Assembly: GCF_029525555.1 (NCBI RefSeq)
Contig: NZ_JAPDHZ010000003.1
Location: forward strand, 682,001-746,000
DNA length: 64,000 nt
Reading direction: 5' to 3'
Origin: Cohnella ginsengisoli
GTDB lineage: Bacteria; Bacillota; Bacilli; Paenibacillales; Paenibacillaceae
Both the position numbers and the translations under genes were made by a program. The notes under the pieces are model-generated. The model did no database searches, was not told the origin of the DNA, and was given only the letters and a program-made list of their open reading frames with translations. Below, piece after piece: positions 60,656 through 64,000 of the stretch (positions within the stretch are counted from its first letter, which is position 1; each line of letters opens with the position of its first letter).

Positions 60656-61579
60656 GTGGTGGCAAACTTGGACTTTATTTATATCCGGTCGTTCATAGAA
60701 GTAGCCCGATGCCACAGCTTCACCAAGGCCGCCGAGAATCTGGGCTACGTGCAGTCCAGCGTCACGACGCACATTCAGAAGCTGGAGCAGGAATACGGCG
60801 TGATCCTGTTCGAACGGTTCGGCAGATCGATGAGGCTGACCTCCGCCGGCGAGCAGCTTCGCGATACGTTCGAGCAGATCCTGGCGCTGTACGAGAGCTC
60901 CAAGCATCTGATCTCCAGGCCGGCCAAGGGACATCTGGATATCGGCACGATCGAATCGCTCTTCTCCTACTTCCTGCCTCCCGTCTTCCACCAGTACCGC
61001 CGCGTCTATCCCGAGATCAACCTTCAGGTGCATCCGATCACGGAGACCCAGATCCTGCAGCTGATCAAGGCCGGCGATATCGACCTGGGCATCGTCCTCG
61101 ACCAGCCGATCCAGGAAGAGGACATCGAGGCGATCAAGCTGCGCGAAGAGGAGCTCGTGCTGGTCGCGAGCCCCGGACACCGGCTGCAGCAGGCCGTCCA
61201 GATCTGCGCCGCCGACTTGAACGGTCAGTCCTACATCGCGACCGAGCATACGTGCACCTACCGCAACGCTTTCGAAAAGCTGCTGGGCAAGCACGGCGTC
61301 GCATACGACGTGCACCATGAGTTCGGCAGCCTCGAGGCGATTAAGCAGTGCGTCTCCTACGGGCTCGGCATCGGGCTGCTCCCGCGGATCGCGGTCGTGC
61401 GGGAGCTCGCGGAGGGCACGCTGATCCGGCTCCCTTTTTCCCACCCGGACATTACCTTCTACACGCAGATCGTCATTCACCGCAAAAAATGGCGCGATCC
61501 CGCCATTCGCCATATGATCGAGCTGCTTCGCGAGGCGGCCGGGCGGGAAGGCGAGGACGCGGTACCGGCAGCGCTATAG
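60656..61579 (+). CDS. LysR-family transcriptional regulator (about 304 aa)
   Basis: N-terminal wHTH (FIYIRSFIEVARCHSFTKAA, ENLGYVQSSVTTHIQKLEQE), then a periplasmic-binding-like effector domain (LDIGTIESLFSYFLPPVF, DIDLGIVLDQP). TTG 60668 follows AGGTGGTGG and gives LDFIYIRSF; GTG codons further up are alternatives. Target unknown. Confidence 0.9.
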   Translation: MVANLDFIYIRSFIEVARCHSFTKAAENLGYVQSSVTTHIQKLEQEYGVILFERFGRSMRLTSAGEQLRDTFEQILALYESSKHLISRPAKGHLDIGTIESLFSYFLPPVFHQYRRVYPEINLQVHPITETQILQLIKAGDIDLGIVLDQPIQEEDIEAIKLREEELVLVASPGHRLQQAVQICAADLNGQSYIATEHTCTYRNAFEKLLGKHGVAYDVHHEFGSLEAIKQCVSYGLGIGLLPRIAVVRELAEGTLIRLPFSHPDITFYTQIVIHRKKWRDPAIRHMIELLREAAGREGEDAVPAAL

Positions 61580-61587
61580 GACAAGCG

Positions 61588-61638
61588 AAAAAAAAACGGG
61601 ACACGGCGGCGCTAACGCTCCGCGATGTCCCGTTTTTT
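61588..61638. terminator. bidirectional terminator
   Basis: AAAAAACGGGAC and GTCCCGTTTTTT flank a 24-nt GC-rich loop, between convergent LysR and glycosyltransferase genes. Confidence 0.9.
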
Positions 61639-61655
61639 GATTTTCAACGATGCGA

Positions 61656-62651
61656 TCATCTCCGCAGCGCGTAAGGCGCGCGGTCCTGCGGCTCGCGCGA
61701 ATCCTCGCTGGCGCCTTCGAAGTTCAGCTTGTCCGCCACCAGGTAGAGCGGCCGCCGCTTCGACTCTTCGTAGATGCGGCCGATATATTCGCCCAGCACG
61801 CCGAGCAGCGACAGCGTGATCCCGTGGAAAAACAGGCTGATCACGATAAGAGACGTCCATCCCGCGGTCGTCGTGTCGGTGAAGATGCGTTGGCAGATGA
61901 CGACGATCAGGTAGATGAAGCCCGCGGCCGACAGCAAAAAGCCGAGAATGCCCGCAAGCTTGAGCGGCTTGGTCGAGAAGGAGGTGATCGCGTCGAGCGA
62001 CAGCCGGACCATCTTGCGCAGCGGGTATTTGGTCTCGCCGGCGAAGCGCTCTTCCCGCGCGTATTCGAGCCCGATCTGGCGATAGCCCGCCCAGGCCACC
62101 ATGCCGCGAATGAAGCGGCTGCGCTCGCGCATCCCGCTCAGCGCGTCGCACACTTTGCGGTCCATCAGCCTGAAGTCGCCGGTATCGACCGGGATGTTGA
62201 CCGAGGTCATCGCCGCCAACGTGCGATAGAACCACTTGGCGGTCGTTTTCTTGAACCAGGTCTCGCCTTGCCTGGAGATGCGCTTGCCATAGACGACGTC
62301 GTAGCCTTCGCGCCAGAGGGCCAGCATCTGCGGGATGAGCGCCGGCGGGTCCTGAAGGTCCGCATCGATCAGGACGACGGCCCTGCCGGAAGCGTGGTCC
62401 ATGCCCGCGGTCACGGCGATCTGGTGGCCGAAGTTGCGCGCGAAGTCGAGCAGCTTCACCCTGGCGTCCCGGGCGCAGATTCCGCGCACGATGGCGGCCG
62501 TTCGATCCCTGCTGCCGTCGTTGACGAATACGAGCTCGTAGCTCTCGTCCGTCGCCTCCAGCACCTCGGTCAATTTCGCATAAGTGGTCTCTATGACCTC
62601 TTCCTCGTTATACATCGGGACGACGACGGACAGCGTCACCACAGCAGCCAT
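61656..62651 (-). CDS. family 2 glycosyltransferase, GtrB/DPM1-like (331 aa)
   Basis: LSVVVPMYNEEEVIETTYAK, FVNDGSRDRTAAIVRG, DADLQDPPALIPQML (the DAD and QDP motifs) and VDTGDFRLMDRKV; two C-terminal TM helices (LAGILGFLLSAAGFIYLIVV, SLIVISLFFHGITLSLLGVL). Transfers sugar to undecaprenyl phosphate. Probably donor for the adjacent GT39 enzyme. Confidence 0.93.
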   Translation of the reverse strand: MAAVVTLSVVVPMYNEEEVIETTYAKLTEVLEATDESYELVFVNDGSRDRTAAIVRGICARDARVKLLDFARNFGHQIAVTAGMDHASGRAVVLIDADLQDPPALIPQMLALWREGYDVVYGKRISRQGETWFKKTTAKWFYRTLAAMTSVNIPVDTGDFRLMDRKVCDALSGMRERSRFIRGMVAWAGYRQIGLEYAREERFAGETKYPLRKMVRLSLDAITSFSTKPLKLAGILGFLLSAAGFIYLIVVICQRIFTDTTTAGWTSLIVISLFFHGITLSLLGVLGEYIGRIYEESKRRPLYLVADKLNFEGASEDSREPQDRAPYALRR

Positions 62652-62696
62652 GCGGCTTCCTCCTTCACGCGCCTGAGCGACGGCACGGCATGTCGA

Positions 62697-64000
62697 TTAA
62701 AATCCCCAGCTCGGCAGCCACCGTATGCCGAAGTTCATCCATTCGCGGCTGATAGTCATGCCGGTCAGGACGGGATAGAACCAAATGAACAAGACGGCGG
62801 CGCCTGCGACGACGAGCACGGTGAACGTCCTGCCGTAGTACCAGCGCTGCTCCACCCAGCGAAGCATCCACACGATGGACAAGATCAGCAGCGGCACCAT
62901 CGGGAAGTAGTGGTACAGGAACGTGATGCTGCGCGGCGAGACCATCCACGGGACGTAAAACGACAAATACATGACCGCGATCGTCAGCACCGCCTTGTCC
63001 CTGTTGCGAGCGCCCAGCCACCAGGAGAGCAGCATGGCCGCCAAGCCGCCCCACCAAATCAACGGATTGCCGATGGCCGCGATGCTCTGCGCATCCCCCC
63101 TTCGCCAGATCCTTGCCGCCGTAATACCAGACCGGACGCAGCATCGCGGGCCACGTATACCATTTGGACGAGTACGGGTGCTTCTCTTTGACGCCTTTAT
63201 GATAGTTGTAAATGTCTTTTTTGGTAGCGCGGCAGATCCTTCAGCCCGTCGTCCGCCTTGGTCGCCTTTTCATATGGAATGTACGAAGCCGCATAAATCC
63301 CCGCAGGGACCGCCACGAACAAGATCAAGCAAGACAGCAGCGTAAGCGTCAGCTTCTTGAAGTACGCGCTGCCGTATTCCCAGCGGGACTCGCGCCAGCG
63401 TCTGTATAGCGCCAGGAAGAGCAGGACGGCAAGGCCCGCGCCGCCGTACATGTAGTTCCACTTGACCGCAGCCGCGCATCCGAAAAAAATGCCGGACAGC
63501 GCCAGATAGCCGAAGCTTCGGCCGAAGCCCCCGCTTCCCCATTTTTCTCTCCGTACTTGTACATAAACGTGTACATCAATATCGTGAAGGTCACGCCGAA
63601 TACGTCGACGTTGGCCATCCGCGAATGGACGAGATGGAAGCCCTCCAGCACCAGCAGCAGCGCCGCGATGAACGCATACCTCGTGCTGCGGAACATCGCT
63701 CTTGCGGCTGCATAAAATACGGGCACCATGAGCGTGCCGCACACGGCCGCCATGAATCTCCATCCGTACGGCGTCATGTCGAACAGACGGATGCCGAACG
63801 TAAGCAGCCACTTGCCTAGCGGCGGATGCGTCCATTCGTAGGGCTGGATCTCATGGATGAATTCGTAGGCCGTACGGCCGTGATAGATCTCGTCGAAATA
63901 CATGCTGTTGCGGTAGTCCTGCCGGTACGGCGCTTCGTCCTGCTCGTCGAATACCTGCTCGCCGCCGCCCGCCGAGGTCTCTCCCTTGGCGCCGGCAGGC
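62697..64000 (-). CDS. GT39/PMT-type membrane glycosyltransferase, C-terminal part (partial at right edge)
   Basis: FDEIYHGRTAYEFIHEIQPY and WTHPPLGKWLLTFGIRLF are the PMT catalytic loop. Then several TM segments, KWYTWPAMLRPVWYYGGKDL, and TFLYHYFPMVPLLILSIVWM. Printed as three or more frames; it reads through when the C run 63095-63100 and T run 63217-63222 are one base shorter and the T run 63542-63546 one base longer. The start lies right of the window. Transfers sugars from polyprenyl phosphate to proteins or glycans outside the membrane. Confidence 0.85.

Overview
The window joins two DNA types. Positions 1 to about 40,960 are most of a temperate phage genome of moderate GC (about half by eye) with short, tightly packed, mostly minus-strand genes. 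From about 40,960 to 64,000 lies clearly GC-richer chromosome of a spore-forming Firmicute. The spore protease homologue YyaC, a DUF1128 protein, class II (Bacillus-type) GalT, gal genes with an AraC regulator and a DedA protein suggest Paenibacillaceae, plausibly Cohnella or Paenibacillus. That is an inference, since no rRNA is present.

Prophage layout, in the order it is transcribed on the minus strand from right to left: an immunity region (Cro-like XRE 37371-37595 facing a repressor 37742-38129), early genes (DUF3102, ORF6C, many small zinc-ribbon or membrane proteins, ERF annealing protein, SSB, HNH nuclease, YopX), a replication module (DnaD-like initiator with internal iterons, DnaI-like loader), further small early genes (DUF1064, Phage_ABA_S), a late promoter, a sigma/ArpU-like late regulator, a candidate structured small RNA, then packaging (TerS, TerL), portal, scaffold, capsid, connectors, tail proteins, a secreted protease, internal virion (ejection) proteins and the start of a lysis cassette that leaves the left edge. 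No tape measure or sheath is visible, and a P22-like portal, a gp10-like tail protein and large ejection proteins indicate a podovirus-type virion. Plus-strand genes are the repressor, an SOS-boxed XRE protein, a lipoprotein, the large serine integrase, a ribbon-helix-helix protein, a second SOS-boxed 55-aa protein and a type I toxin peptide.

The integrase end abuts a host gene for a CpaF/TadA-type secretion ATPase, cut just before its Walker A lysine. CpaE- and CpaB-like genes lie upstream of it, so the phage splits a Flp/Tad pilus operon. Beyond are a glyoxalase II-like hydrolase, a thioredoxin-like protein, DedA, a cupredoxin, an O-antigen-ligase/TPR protein, two GGDEF proteins, a methyltransferase, an alpha/beta hydrolase, yyaC, galT-galE-galK with a divergent AraC, a LysR regulator and two glycosyltransferases, the last running off the right edge.

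Reading frames are broken in more than 25 places at runs of 5-8 identical bases, and almost every time removing one base restores a sensible protein. I treat these as consensus errors and annotate the restored genes, stating where. One frameshift does not fit that pattern: a canonical GGGAAAC slippery heptamer plus stem-loop at 5351-5389 seems to append a lytic transglycosylase domain to an ejection protein by -1 ribosomal frameshifting. It is the most interesting signal in the window.
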